DNA from: Lineus longissimus
Lineage: Eukaryota > Nemertea > Pilidiophora > Heteronemertea > Lineidae
Reading direction: 5' to 3'
NCBI RefSeq assembly: GCF_910592395.1
Contig: NC_088323.1
Location: forward strand, 12,693,501 to 12,757,500
Length of the DNA: 64,000 nt
The position numbers were made by a program, and so were the translations under genes. The notes under the pieces are model-generated. The model ran no database searches, was not told where the DNA came from, and saw only the letters and a list, made by a program, of their open reading frames with translations. This document shows positions 1 to 14,250 of this stretch, one piece after another; the stretch's first letter is position 1, and every line of letters begins with the position of its first letter.

Positions 1-691
1 GAAGTAGTTCGCCTAGGGTTTTTCGACACCCTCCGCACGGACTCCACTCGTTCCGGAACACTCACTTACTTTTTAATCTGCAGTGGTAAGCCTGTTTTCA
101 TTGCAGTAATGTTAATCGGGATTTGATATTATATTTTATATTTGCCCCGGGTATTCATATAGGGAGCTGTGCGCTACTTTTACCCAGTGCTTGGGTCGGG
201 TGAGGCGGTTTTGTTATTATGAGACGTGTGTCACGTGATGAATTCCCATACGGTACTTAGAAAAATTAAGAGCGATTAACAACGCAAGGTGAAAGAGTAC
301 GACCAAAATAAAGGGGGGAAAATTGCGGAAATGGATGAATGCTTTAAACATATAGTGGCCCCAATACTTTCCCGGCTTATTTTTGTATAATTCCACACTT
401 TTGATTTAATAGATGGCCCCATATGCAAATCAGACCTGCTGAAAAGGCCCCTTATGTTAATGAGTATGCCCATATATAGAAAGAACAAAAAATGCTATTT
501 CTCCGAGATCGCTGCAAATTTTACCAATTTAACCCGGCGAGGTGCATCTCCATATCGACCACGACTTTCAGGAAAAGTTTCGAGGTCATCCGATCTGAAC
601 TGACGGAGGAGATGTGTGACAAACTATTTCAGCTCTACGTCCATCATAGTAGTGATAACAACTGTTGATTTTCTTTTACCATTCTGAAAAG

Positions 692-1281
692 GTTAGGGAA
701 CCATCCGACATTTTTGCAATCTGCTGTATTCGGTCAAGTCCAGTCATTCAAATGGTGGAATAAGGATTGCGTAACGCCACCAGACCTGAATATTTTTGAG
801 CATCCAAAGCTGACTCAGGTGTTTTATTTGCGCATACGGAGCCATGATTGGGCAAGAGTCAACAATATGATATGCCTCTCAAACACGGCTAGTCAAGGTA
901 TTGGTTTACCTCGAATTAGCATTACAGATAGGATGCTGTTGTTTTCCCCCAACTGTGGGAGTAAGCACCGGAGACTATCAGCATTTGAACAATTCCAAGG
1001 AAAATTGGTGAAAACGGCGGGTTGGCAAGTGCTGGCCATTTCGTATGATGAGAAGAGGGAGAAGGCATACATGTCAGCAAACGGCAAATCATTGGCGATT
1101 GAGAAAATTGGACAGAACAGGTGTAGAAATTATTTACCAGCAGGGCAAACGTGCCGTTTGCTGATCGGCTGCGGTTGTTGCCGGACCTATTTATTTCACA
1201 ACTTTAATGGCGATCTGGCGCACATCCTTGTATTCCAGTTCATCTTGAGTGGAGGTGACTTGTTGAATCTAACTGATCACG
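692..1281 (+). CDS. LamG-like (concanavalin A-like) exon in arm A
   Basis: The frame is open from 669 to a stop at 1,287-1,289. It is bounded by a plausible acceptor (AG at 690-691 after a T-rich stretch) and a donor (GT at 1,282, GTAGGT), so it looks like one exon. The translated second half has the Laminin_G_3 pattern: a GWQVLAISYD strand, a YMSANGK turn, a LLIGCG strand and FNGDLAHILVF followed by LS. No signal peptide or start is visible, and no partner exon was recognised nearby. The copy in arm R is also open. The 14 differences between them are 11 amino-acid-changing and 3 silent, which fits neutral drift rather than a protein under constraint. The family call rests on pattern recognition, not a search. 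Confidence 0.45.
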
Positions 1282-1491
1282 GTAGGTAATTGAAACACCT
1301 AAATAATTGCAGGTAAAGCACGGGCAGATAGGCAACCTATCCCGCTGGTTGTGGCGTGAATCGTGGCTATATCGGGTAGCCCACAAAACAACGACTACAC
1401 TACTAAATATCATAAATTTCATGTTAAAGATGCAATTGTAGACAGGAGATGAACTCGGAAGATTGCATGAAACTTCTTGAAGATGGTTTGC

Positions 1492-2056
1492 CTCAAAAAT
1501 AACGTTGAGGTACAGTCCAAGTCACAATTGACATCCTTGCTGCTTCGAGTAAGTTACATGCACTAACCTAGACGGCGATGTATACGCGTAGGTGCGCGCC
1601 GGGTCATGCGTAAGTTACGCACACGTTACAGGTAAGTTACGCGCTACATAGATGTAGGCAAAACGGGTCAATCGAGATTATTTGACGTCATCAGGTAGAA
1701 CCATTTACAGAACCGCTCAGTGAAAGTAAAAACTACATTTCAATCACGTCGGTCAGTTTATCATTCGGCAACCTTTGCGTGTCCTAATTTATGTCCGGAG
1801 GTGGTCGGGACAACTGCTTTGCTGTACGAAATCAACCTCTTCTCCGGGACTACTTGATTAGCAATTCAAAATGGCCGTGTCGTAGCCACTGGTAACACCC
1901 ATACGTCACGGTTTTGGTATGAAAGGGGAAATAAGATTGGATTCAAGTAATTTTTAAAAGGTCTGCCTGTAAACTTTGTGTGCAACTAACGCGTAACATA
2001 CGCGAATTAAGAGATCCCAATTGTGACTTGGACTGTAACTCCACATTTCATTTTGA
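1492..2056. mobile_element. MITE-like element with imperfect TIRs
   Basis: The ends share an imperfect inverted repeat of about 48 bp whose core, ACAGTCCAAGTCACAATTG, lies at 1,514-1,532 and in reverse complement at 2,018-2,036. The interior has several GTAAGTTACGC-type motifs in direct or inverted form. No coding capacity is seen. A counterpart lies in arm R at about 30,690-31,230. No target duplication could be defined, so the superfamily is open. Confidence 0.5.
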
Positions 2057-2555
2057 GAGAGAAAAGTTTGCCGGCTTTTGCCTTCGCGTTTTTGTGAGTT
2101 CAATTTTGAATATATATATTGATCTAGTATTTTTAATGCGGTATACATTCATCTACATGTAGTAACTGGTGGAAAATATTAAATTAGTGGTCCTTGTTTA
2201 TGCTATTTTCTATTTTTTCATCGTTTTTGGGGTCACCGAAAGTTTACTTATAGCCTATGCTGCCATATTATTTTACTTCCCTTTTTGAAAACGTACCAAA
2301 TGTGGCCAATATCAATATCATAAATTTTGTTTTCCGTATTGTACATGACATTGTATTCTTTTTTGTGACCAACCCAAATGAATCGCACCAAACGAAATTG
2401 AAATCTAAAGCAATAGTGTCATGATCAAAACGCGATGGCTACGGTGTGCGAAAAATCTGAACGGCTGCTGGTAGGATCCCGACCAACTTTCATGGACCAG
2501 ATATCTCTTTTTGTTTAAAATTGATGGAGCGGAAAGCTATTCCGATTCAAGGTCT

Positions 2556-2801
2556 GGGCCTGGATGTTCAGAACAGCGCTAGCGCTGGCGATAACTTAAC
2601 TCATCTTGCCCCGCAATGTTTTGAGATCGCTAAGTCACTCCCCCGAAAAAAGTTTGTGGATCTCGATAGTGGTGACGAAAACACGTTAGAGTCAGGATGA
2701 CTTAACATGGCGTTATCTCCTTCAATGAAACCCTGAGATTTAACGTCACGTTAAGTTAACGCCAGCTTTAGTGACAAAAACTGTTTTGAACAACCGGGCC
2801 C
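2556..2801. mobile_element. 246-bp MITE, GGGCCYGG termini
   Basis: The element is palindromic at its ends, starting GGGCCTGGATGTTCAGAAC and ending in the reverse complement of GGGCCCGGTTGTTCAAAAC. It is noncoding. The copy at the same site in arm R (30,117-30,176) keeps both ends but has lost about 186 bp from the middle. A similar element lies at 35,170-35,385. Confidence 0.6.
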
Positions 2802-3514
2802 AGGGTGTCACCGTCTCAACGGTAACGGAGAGATGGCTGTGGCATGCTGGACACAACCCCGGACTGACCAGGGAACACCACAAATACATCATCCCTAAAA
2901 TTATTGCAACCTCGTCCATTTAGGGTGGTTTCAAGCAGGTTCATAAATTGATATTACAAGTCGGCGAAAAGAAGGAGGACAAAGAGCAGACAAAGATAGC
3001 GGGGGGGGGGGGGGGGAGAGGAAGGGGGGGAAAACAGCTGAAGTTGACTTTTGCTTGAGCAATTTAAAATGCTGAATAATGTATACATATTTGGATGTGT
3101 TGCATAGAAGGGTTCGATAAAGCGTTGCTACAATACATCGTTTTTTGGACATTGTAGGAAAAGTGAAATTCGTCTTGATGATATCATTTCAAAATTTACA
3201 ACGGTTTTCTCTAGGTATGCCTGTGTGGATAATAGGGCAAAATGTAAGAAAGATGCTCCACATCCCTGCATCTTCACCTTTCTCACATTGCATCATGGCT
3301 AAGAAGCTTATTAAAGTATAGACCTCTGATACTGTTTTGGGAATAAAATAAAATTTCAAAAAAAACGTTTGTGTATTTGGATATTCTATTCACTTTTCTC
3401 CTCGAATCCTGCCAGTAAGAAGTCGGGAAGGTAGGTCGAAAGGAAACTGAGATATAAGAGTGATACAATAAGAAAATTGCACGAGTGGGTGATCCTCGTA
3501 TCCAGATTGCACGA

Positions 3515-3574
3515 GATGATTTTCTACGGCCTGGAGACCGCAGGTCCAGAACTTTCAGGCCGTAGAAAATCATC
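3515..3574. repeat. 19-bp perfect hairpin
   Basis: GATGATTTTCTACGGCCTG at 3,515-3,533 is followed after 22 nt by its exact reverse complement at 3,556-3,574. The equivalent hairpin in arm R starts at about 28,707 and has one mismatch. It may be the end structure of a short element. No function is claimed. Confidence 0.8.
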
Positions 3575-5696
3575 AAGTAATCAAGCGCAAGGAGGATCTG
3601 ACACGAGATCAGTTATTTATTTATTATATACCACAAATATCACAATGGTCAAGAAAATGAGGTTAAAGGGGATTTTGGGGACTTTTTTGGGAGGTTTTCG
3701 TAGTCTTGTCTGCCGGATCACTTCACTTTGGGTATATAATAAAAAATGCCATCATACTTCATTAGTGTGTGAACCGTAGTGATTTGGTATCATTAAATAA
3801 ATATCGCACTTCAAGCCATGGAATAAGAAAAGTTATACAACGTTGAAAAAAGATTGTTCCACGAGGCGAATAATTTTGTCTCAAAATACAATGCCGCCTC
3901 TGACAGATGTTGTAATTGTGCAAGGGCGTAACAGATTTTTATGTTCCACATATCACTGTGTTTTCATACAATAGAGAGCACGAAAGAACCACCACGTTTA
4001 AATGGGTGCACCTGCCTTCGTGCTTTTCCCTGAAATACTGGCATGTTGTTTTGTAGGACCCTGGATTAAACATTAATGTATGTAATTGAAGTTTTTCTGC
4101 AGAACTTCCAAACACAAGAATCATTTTCTTTCTAATTAAAAGGCACAAAATAATTTTTATTCCAAAAGAATGATGTCCGTGGATTCGAAAATTCAGTCGC
4201 TAACATTAACATAATTCCATCAACAATATGCTGCGCAAGATATTTTGGAATCCGATATACGACACTTTTAAAACTAACCCACTTTTCCATGCATCATGAA
4301 TCGCAAGACAAGTGGTGTGAAGTTTACAAAGTGCGCCCCCTAATGGTGAGTATTTAAAATGTCCCCTGGAAAAGTTTCCAACCATGTTATAGATATGGCG
4401 TGGCCTCCATCAGCGTTTTTCTAACCTAATTGGTAACAAAGGTTTCATGATTCAATACCATGCACAAGAAGAGCTTGGGCAGTATTTGTTACATACACAG
4501 ACCATACATAGAAATTAGTCGTAAAATACACAGACCATACTTGGGGTTACCAGAGGTTCTGATTTTACATAGAGGAACTGTATTTTGCCTTGATTGTATA
4601 TTTGGGAGACATAAAGACATTAAACGCATTGCGGTTTCAGGTCCGTCTGTCACGTGACTGATATTTGGACAGACCTGACGGCCCGAAGAGGCACCTTGAC
4701 TACTATTACTCCTTTTCAATGATGTGCACATGCGCATCTCCCAGGACACGCGTAGTGATACTTCAAATAGACTCTAAAACGATCAAGATCAAAAGCTATA
4801 TAATGGGACGTTTTGAATCAAAATCACTTTACGTTATCAAAACAAAGTTTTAACAGTCCACGTATACAAAATTAAACTTTAGTTTGCTGGTAATAGGCCT
4901 ATTAAACTTTTAACATCGAACCACTACAGACATGATGGATCGAGATCACCTCTGATCTCTGAGGATTTACTTCACATTCTCAAAGTTTCAAAATCTCAAA
5001 AGATCGTGACACGACTTCAAACAGGCTTTGCGTAATGTACACTGTTTTTAATAAAGCATGAGACATTAACAGTTATATTTTATTTCTAGTCAGGAATTTC
5101 AGCCACAGCTTTCGTTTGATAAGATTTACTTCAGAATAAAGGTTTGAAAAGAAGGGGCTCAAGGTCGTACACTAGCGGTAAACTGTTTATAGAAATCAGT
5201 GTGGTTCTAGAAAAGTCGGCGACCCTCACGGAGAGTTTCTCAACAATTCTGTTGCATTGCATTACAAAGAGTGACCCATGAATGGGAAAGAGTGGCCACT
5301 TTAGTGTCAGAACAGTGCATGAAGCAATTCAGAAACGGAGGATTACACCCGAGCTGTTGCAACCTGGATCAGGGTCTGTATCTGTCTTATGCGTATAACC
5401 GGACTATTCCAGTCAATTAATGAGTTTCCGTGCGCACCGATCCAACATAACGACGCCAAGCCCCCATATATATAATGCCATTTGTCGTTCGATGCCATTC
5501 GACATTGAGATGACCAGTTGGCAAACATCGAATTTGAGATAGTCATGACATCATGTCCTGGCTTTGGCGTTTTTGATGACGAGTTCACAGCAAGGGTTCA
5601 AAATGACAGGCACATAGGCCCTGAGCAAATAGGGTAAATGGGTTGTGACCTGTTCAATGTGCATTGTGCTGGGGGCGTTCATGCCAAGAGATAATG

Positions 5697-5892
5697 AACC
5701 GGTGTAAAAGGAATGGACGTCCTAGGAATGCAGGACCCCATACAATAGATGTGTATGGTCAACGAATGTGGTTAATGGTTTGGTTAGGGTTAGCTACATA
5801 ATCTTCAACAAAGGAACTCGGCGACTCTATTCACTTTAACAAAAGGACCGGACTTAGATTCCGGGGGACTTGCATTTCTTTTACACCGGTGT
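5697..5892. mobile_element. Short fold-back element, ACCGGTGTAAAAG ends
   Basis: An inverted repeat of about 18 bp (ACCGGTGTAAAAGGAATG, with one mismatch) bounds a 196-bp noncoding segment. The same element is present in copy B at about 12,068-12,263 and in copy R at 26,385-26,579. It is absent from copy C. Confidence 0.55.
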
Positions 5893-6200
5893 TTGATCAG
5901 TGAGTCTAGAGTATACATGAAAACAATATTATACCAGAAGATGCCATTGAGGATGCAATACGTTTTGTGCCTACTCGGAGTATAATAAAAAAAACTGAAA
6001 TATTATTATACCAAGAGGTAATTAAATCCTTCAGCATTGTGTTTGCATGTACGACATACAAGCCACGTCCTAGAAGGCCCCGGACTCTCCTTTCCTTAAA
6101 CCCAATGCGGAAATAAAGTTACCCGTCTTGCTTGATCCAACATTGTGGTGTCGTGACCAAGATCGTAAACATTAGAGAATCCTCAATTTCTCTAACTATA

Positions 6201-6701
6201 CAGGGTGTTTCAAAAAAAGGAAACCGATATTAATTTGTTGATTTCCTGGACATGGCTAAATATTTTAGAAATTGGCAACCACCATTTATTACCCAATGAT
6301 GTCCTCTTTTGACACCAAGAAATTCAATTTATTGTCACAGTTCAATCAACAATGGCAGAACTGGTCTTGCACCAGATAGACGTTTTGGTAATAAACCTTG
6401 TCTGCTCAGTGCAGGGCTTTTTCTGGGGCTCCAAATCATGCAATCCTTTGAATATTGAATATTTTGCTAAGGACACACAGGTCTTTCTTTTTTGTCGGAG
6501 TTCCGCTTCGGTACATGTAGATCTGGTCCCAGATTGAACTGCTTCGTTTTCAGACATCTGCGAGAGTAAATTGGATTTTATGGTGTCATGAGAAAGAGGA
6601 CATCAGTAGGTAATAAATAGTGGTTGCCAATTTCCAAAATATTTAGCCATGTCCAGGAAATTAACAAATTAATCTCGGTTTCCTTTTTTTGAAACACCCT
6701 G
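6201..6701. mobile_element. Tc1/mariner-type MITE in copy A
   Basis: The element begins CAGGGTGTTTCAAAAAAAGG and ends in the reverse complement of that sequence. TA lies on each side at 6,199-6,200 and 6,702-6,703. The inverted repeats extend about 140 bp with few differences. The reading frames inside are products of the TIR sequence and no transposase is encoded. The TA target and terminal CAGGGTG fit a non-autonomous Tc1/mariner/IS630-type element. Confidence 0.7.
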
Positions 6702-6814
6702 TATAATGATCGATGAATAAACAAAAATACATGTATAATAACGGGAGGACGTGAATGCACAAGCCACAATCAAGTCATACAACGCGTGGATGTACAAAGC
6801 CACCACTTTTAAGG

Positions 6815-7235
6815 GGCTGCAGCAAAATTAAAGTGAAGCTAATAGAAACGACACATTTTCGTTTGGGGAGGGGGTCAGGGGTCATTATTTTTCGTTTTTC
6901 GACAAAAAAAGTTTAGCCTGGATTAAAGATCTTTCTTGAAGCGTTTTCTGGTCCTGAAACTGTCTGAATCTGCTCCTAAATGCCTCATACACTTTTTTCC
7001 TGGGTAGCCTGTTACAACCAAAACTTTCAAACCCCGTTTAATCACTTGCCCTCAAGCAGATTAGGATCGCGCCTTAAAGTTTGTCAGAAAGTGCTAAAAG
7101 TCAAAAGGTGCAACACAAGGCTGTGAAAAGTTAAGCCAAAAATCATAATATTTCAGTTTCTGGAGGGAGGAGGGGGTTGGAAAAGAAACTAAGATATTTT
7201 GTTACTATTGGCTTCACTTTAATTATGCTACAGCC
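6815..7235. mobile_element. MITE with GGCTGYAGCA termini, copy A
   Basis: Inverted ends of about 31 bp, starting GGCTGCAGCAAAATTAAAGT, flank a 421-bp noncoding segment. Flanking TTTAA-like sequence suggests a short target duplication (TYTAA in copies A and B; CTTTAGA-like in C). Copies lie at 13,210-13,627, 25,059-25,476 and 41,395-42,885, the last split by another element. The superfamily is not assigned. Confidence 0.55.
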
Positions 7236-7743
7236 TTTAAATGGACTCAACGTCCCAAGCAGAGTGTCACACTGACACAACTTGTCTTAAACTCAACCGC
7301 ATTACCCGATTTATGACGGGATTAGTGTAACTACGGCCATGTGTGATCAGAAGATCACGAACATTCACACTGCCGGCGACCAGGGTAGCCAGCAACGTGA
7401 AAACGGAGTGTCCTACTAGATGACACAATTCTTCCCCAAGCCCAGTCGAAGATATATCATACAGTACGTGCTATACTGAAACACTCAACTCGTCTCACAC
7501 AGGGACAATAACGGAATACGTGTCATACGGACTGACACATTGATACTGCTCTACGCAGCCCACAACTACGAATGTCTCATGTGAGAACGCATTACGAATC
7601 ACAAGAATCATACTCAATGTATGTTCTATGAGAATTCTATCGCAACTTTTTATCTTCGAACCTATCAACATGATGAACATTCATGCACCATCAAAGGTCA
7701 AAAGACATTCAAAAGCGTTAATAATGCTGACAAATTCCACCTG

Positions 7744-9039
7744 CACGATCGGGGTCAAAAGCCATAAATAGCAGGGTTGGAATCAAAATAATTTTATATT
7801 GCCAAATCAAAGTATAGACAAGCCTATCGGCCTCTGGTTCACCATGTTTTCGGGTACCACAGGCCACTGAAACTGAGGTAATATCGACGGCCACAGCCCA
7901 AGTGAGGTCAAGAGGTTAACACAATAGAGCAACTCCCTTCTTAAACCCAAAAGTCATGTCATGAAGGTGTCATTGCAACAACTTCATCTCAACTAATTTT
8001 TCTTCTGGACACCACTTTGACCTGACTTCAGAATTTTCACGAAAAGATTGATTTGGTGCAATAGCAAAAAACTTTATACGGCAACCCGACTTGAAACTTG
8101 TGTTAGGCATAAGACGAAAATTAACAGGAGATTCCTCTCGTAACAGGGGCGTGAACTAAATTGTTTCGGTCCCCATCAAAACACTCGATCAAAGATGTCA
8201 AACTACAGACGAAGATGGCTAAATTATGAGCTACAACTACACTAGTTATGTTCTTAAACTGATACTTATCAAAGTACCTGGTTTTGAATACAATATGCCG
8301 CCGCCCGATAATTAAGACATAGTTTACTCCGAAAGATTTCTAGGAATTTAACAAGTTTGCACATTGCCGGGAAAGCCGCTGACCAATGAAAAAGCTCGAG
8401 GTAACTTGACCTACAAAATGGTGGACGAACCAGAAAACGTAAACAGAGATTTCTTCCAAGTTCGACATTAAAATTGTCAACAAAAACATCTCTACGGACT
8501 TGATCTTCTCAATATAATATTGCAAAATATTGTATAAATACTTTACAACATGGGGATGACGAAGGTACAGTTGTCATTAAAGATAGAAGCAATATTACGG
8601 ACCAAAACGCTACCGTACGTAGTCGTTTCATTATTTATTATCTTGGCCTTCCATTCAAATTTAACCCCTTGAAAACTTAGAAGGCGGTCCGCACTCATGG
8701 AAATCAATGACGTAATACTCTATAAGAACAATAAATACCTTAAAAAACTTTTATTTGATTTTAAAAGCAGTTATCGAGTAAACGGACACCACCCAAAATA
8801 TCCACGAAATAAACACACAAATGACCACGAAAACACCTTTTCTTAAAAAACTAGCAATTTATACCAAATAAATCTGACGAGAGACAAAACTGCATACAAA
8901 TTTAGCTAGGCTATGCAAAATAATAGGACCTGTAGTGATAGATTTCCAGGAGAAAATTTACGAAGAAAACAATCTAGAGGCAAAAAATAAGGATCACATT
9001 GTGAACCAATATGAGGACATTATCTTAAGAGACGGCTGT
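7744..9039. other. Spacer between A and P; no gene seen
   Basis: The first 220 bp or so (7,744-7,960) are the inverse of 14,252-14,476, the palindrome loop. The rest is AT-rich with only short reading frames, and nothing in it is recognised. Confidence 0.6.
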
Positions 9040-10960
<1,921 letters not shown>

Positions 10961-11261
10961 CGAAAGTGTACTCATACTTGACATTAACAACGAAAATAGA
11001 AAATCCGTTTGAAGGGTGTATTCATTGGAAAAATAATGTTATTTCTACCCGAAATCGTCCACTACACGTATATGATCGTTTCCGGTATCAAGTCATCTCG
11101 CCTCCACCAATTCCTGAGGTAGCACTACACAGTCTGGAGGACGGTGTCCAGGGCAGCGTCAAATAGGCCCCAGGCAACCGTGACGAGGTAGTCGTTTAGT
11201 TTCTGCTGAGGCCAAATCATACATCACAGGCACCATAATCTATACATTTCTGGGTTCATAT
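10961..11261. other. Junction segment, no gene
   Basis: Nothing coding is seen. A stretch of about 35 bp around GCACTACACAGT (about 11,113-11,147) recurs in the same orientation at about 35,886-35,918, on the far side of the inner palindrome. Confidence 0.5.
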
Positions 11262-11642
11262 GAATCACTACTATAATGGACGTAGAGCTGAGATAGTTTG
11301 TCACACATCTCCTCCGTCAGTTCAGATCGGATGACCTCGAAACTTTTCCTGAAAGTCGTGGTTGATATAGCGATGGACCTCGCCGGGTTAAATTGGTAAA
11401 ATGTCCAGCGATCTTGGAGAAATAGCATTTTTTGTTCTTTCTATATATGGGCATACTCATGAACATAAGGGGCCTCTTCAGCAGGTCTGATTTGCATATG
11501 CGGCCATCTGTTAAATCAAAAGTGTGGGATTATACAAAGTAAGCCGGGAAAGTATTGGGGCCACTTTATGTTTAAAGCATTCATCCATTTCCGCAATTTT
11601 CCCCCTTTATTTTGGTCGTACTCCTTCACCTTACGTTGTTAA
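11262..11642. repeat. Detached arm-end fragment, R orientation
   Basis: This matches arm R at about 32,075-32,237 plus 33,938-34,147, and inversely arm A at about 285-655. It joins R sequence as if the Helitron-like insert had never been present, so that insert is specific to R. It lies next to copy B in the opposite orientation. Confidence 0.8.
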
Positions 11643-11905
11643 AGCGAACTGGAACCGCCGAGCGATTTATTCAACTTTTCGACTTTCACCGCCCGAGAAA
11701 GTCGAGTTCAGATTTGTAGCTCCGCCCCCAGTGCCCGAGCATGCGCAGTTCAATTTGTTATTATTGAGAATCATGTGAGAATCACGTGAGTCATGCGATC
11801 TTTCATTCATGAATTTTCGTAGTAAATTCCATAGAAGTGACGTCACTGAATGATTGACAGCTAGGCGCCATGTTTCATTTATGCCTCGCTCTGATCACCC
11901 GATTT
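11643..11905. promoter_or_regulatory. Unique promoter-like spacer with CRE-type site
   Basis: This unique segment between two arm fragments contains TGACGTCA (about 11,839) and clustered CACGTGA/CATGTGA motifs near 11,771-11,792. No downstream ORF begins convincingly, so a promoter role is only a suggestion. Confidence 0.2.
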
Positions 11906-12569
11906 CTGATAGTCATGACATCATATCCTGCCCTTGGCGTTTTTGGTGACGAGTTCACAGCTAGGGTTCAAAATGACAGGCACATAGGCCCTGAGCAAAT
12001 AGGGTAAAGGGGCCGTGACCTGTTCAATGTGCATTGTGCTGGGGGCGGTCATGCCAAGCGATAATGAACCGGTGTAAAAGGAATGGACGTTCTAGGAATG
12101 CAGGACCCCATACAATAGGTGTGTATTGTCAACGAATATGGTTAATGGTTTGGTTAGGGTTAGCTTCATTATCTTCAACAAAGGAACTCGGCGACTCTAT
12201 TCACTTTAACAAAAGGACCGGACTTAGATTCCGGGGGAGTTGCATTTCTTTTACACCGGTGTTAGATCGGTGAGTCTGAAGTATACATGTATACAATATT
12301 AGACCAGAAGACGCCTTTGAGGATGCAATACGTTTTGTGCATACTCGGAGTATAATCAAGAAACTGAACTATTATTATACAAAGAGGTAATTAAATCCTT
12401 CAGCATAGTGTTTGCATGTACGACATACAAGCCACGTCCTAGAAGGCCCCGGACTCTCCTTTCCTTATACCCAGTGCGGAAATAAAGTCACCCGTCTTGC
12501 TTGACCCAACATTGTGGTGTCGTGACCAAGATCGTAAACATTAGAGAATCCTCAATTTCTCTAACTATA

Positions 12570-13096
12570 CAGGGTGTTTCAAAAAAAGGAAACCGAGATT
12601 AATTTGTTGATTTCCTTGACATGGCTTAATATTTTAGAAATTGGCAACCACCATTTATTACCCAATGATGTCCTCTTTTGAAACCAAGAAATCCAATTTA
12701 TTGTCACAGATGACTGAAAACGAAACAGTTCAATCAACCATGGCAGAACTGGTCTTCCACCAGATAGACGTTTTGGTGATAAACCTTGTCTGCCCAGTGC
12801 TGGGATTTTGTTAGGACTCTAAATTATGCAATCCTTTGAATATTGAATATTTCGCTAAGGACACACTGGTCTTTCTTTTTCGTCGGAGTTCCGCTTCGGT
12901 ACATGTAGACCAGTTCTGACATAGTTGATTGAACTGCTTCGTTCTCACACATCTGTGAGAGTAAATTGGATTTCATGGTGTCATGAGAAAGAGGACATCA
13001 TTAGGTAATAAATAGTGGTTACCAAATTCCAAAATATCTAGCCATGTCCAGGAAATTAACAAATTAAACTCGGTTTCCTTTTTTTGAAACACCCTG
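12570..13096. mobile_element. Tc1/mariner-type MITE in copy B
   Basis: Same element and position within the arm as 6,201-6,701: CAGGGTGTTTC ends flanked by TA. It is slightly longer (527 bp) because of internal differences. Noncoding. Confidence 0.7.
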
Positions 13097-13209
13097 TATA
13101 ATGATCGATGAATAAACAGAAATACATGTGTAAGGACGGGAGGACGTGAATGCACAAGCCACAATCAAGTCATACAGCGCGTTGATGTACAAAGCCACCA
13201 CTTCTAAGG

Positions 13210-13627
13210 GGCTGCAGCAAAATTAAAGTGAAGCCAATAGAAACGACACATTTTCGTTTAGGGAGGGGGTCAGGGGTCATTATATTTCGTTTTTCAACAA
13301 AAAAGTTTAGCCTGGGTTAAAGATCTTTCTTGAAGCGTTTTCTGGTCCTGAAACTGTCTGAGTCTGCTCCTAAATGTCTCATACACTTTTCCTGGGTAGC
13401 CTGTTACTACCAAAACTTTCAAACCCCGTTTAATCACTTGCCCTCAAGCAGATTATGATCCCGCCTTAAAGTTTGTCACAAAGTGCTAAAAGTCAGAAGG
13501 TGCAACACAAGGCTGTGAAAAGTTAAGCCAAAAATCACGATATTTCAGTTTCTGGGGGGAGGAGGGGGTTGAAAAAGAAACTAAGATATTTCGTTACTAT
13601 TGGCTTCACTTATATTATGCTACAGCC
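13210..13627. mobile_element. GGCTGYAGCA MITE in copy B
   Basis: Counterpart of 6,815-7,235, with flanks reading TCTAA on both sides. Noncoding. Confidence 0.5.
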
Positions 13628-14250
13628 TCTAAATGGTCTCAACGTCCCAAGCGGAGTGTCACACTGACACAACTTGTCTTAAACTCAACCGCATTACCCG
13701 ATTATGGCCGCGGGATTAGTGTAACTACGGCCATGTGTGATCAGAAGATCACAAACATTCACACTGCCGGCGACCAGGGTAGCCAGCAACGTGAAAACGG
13801 AGTGTCCTACTAGATGACACAATTCTTCCCCTAGCCCAATCGAAGAGATATCATACAGTACGTGCTATACTGAAACACTCAACTCGTCTCACACAGGGAA
13901 TACGTGTCATACGGACTGACACTTTGATACTGCTCTACGCAGCCCACAACTACGAATGTCTCATGTGAGAACGCATTACGAATCACAAGAATCATACTCA
14001 ATGTATGTTCTATGAGAATTCTATCGCAACTTTTTATCTTCGAACCTATCAACATGATGAACATTCATGCACCATCAAAGGTCAAATGACATACAAAAGC
14101 GTTAAAAATGCTGACAAATTCCACCCGCATCGTAAATGAATTCAAACTATGTGAAAATTGTAAATTATGAGTAAAACGGATGTGATCGAAATTGCTAAGT
14201 GACCATCCCATTTTCTTATACACAATTTACAGAAGTCTTATTCATAAATT

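Larger units (their letters stand above)
1..7743. repeat. Inverted-repeat arm, copy A
   Basis: This block is the reverse complement of the right arm: base 1 pairs with about 34,430 and base 7,680 with about 24,614. Homology runs to the window edge, so the arm may extend further left. It carries no long gene apart from the LamG-like exon. It holds several short inverted-repeat elements, a poly-G run at about 3,002-3,017, and a strong hairpin at 3,515-3,574. Compared with copy R it lacks a LINE tail and a Helitron-like insert. Over the 576 bases compared by hand the two arms differ at 14 positions (about 2.4%). Whether it is the TIR of a giant element or an inverted segmental duplication cannot be decided here. 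Confidence 0.9.
11906..14250. repeat. Partial arm, copy B
   Basis: This is a direct repeat of 5,535-7,743 and includes the ACCGGTG fold-back element, the mariner-type MITE and the GGCTGYAGCA MITE. Its right end (14,050-14,250) pairs with 14,641-14,838 as a palindrome. No gene is present. Confidence 0.85.

Noticed and set aside
276-488. Short ORFs repeated in several arm copies
   Set aside because: They recur because the DNA is repeated; no codon or motif evidence of coding.
5770-5800. Telomere-like GGTTAGGGTTAG
   Set aside because: Only two units, inside a short fold-back element, repeated at the same place in every arm copy.
6342-6769. ORFs with the VFQKKETEINLLISW sequence
   Set aside because: These are translations of the mariner-type MITE inverted repeat, not protein genes.
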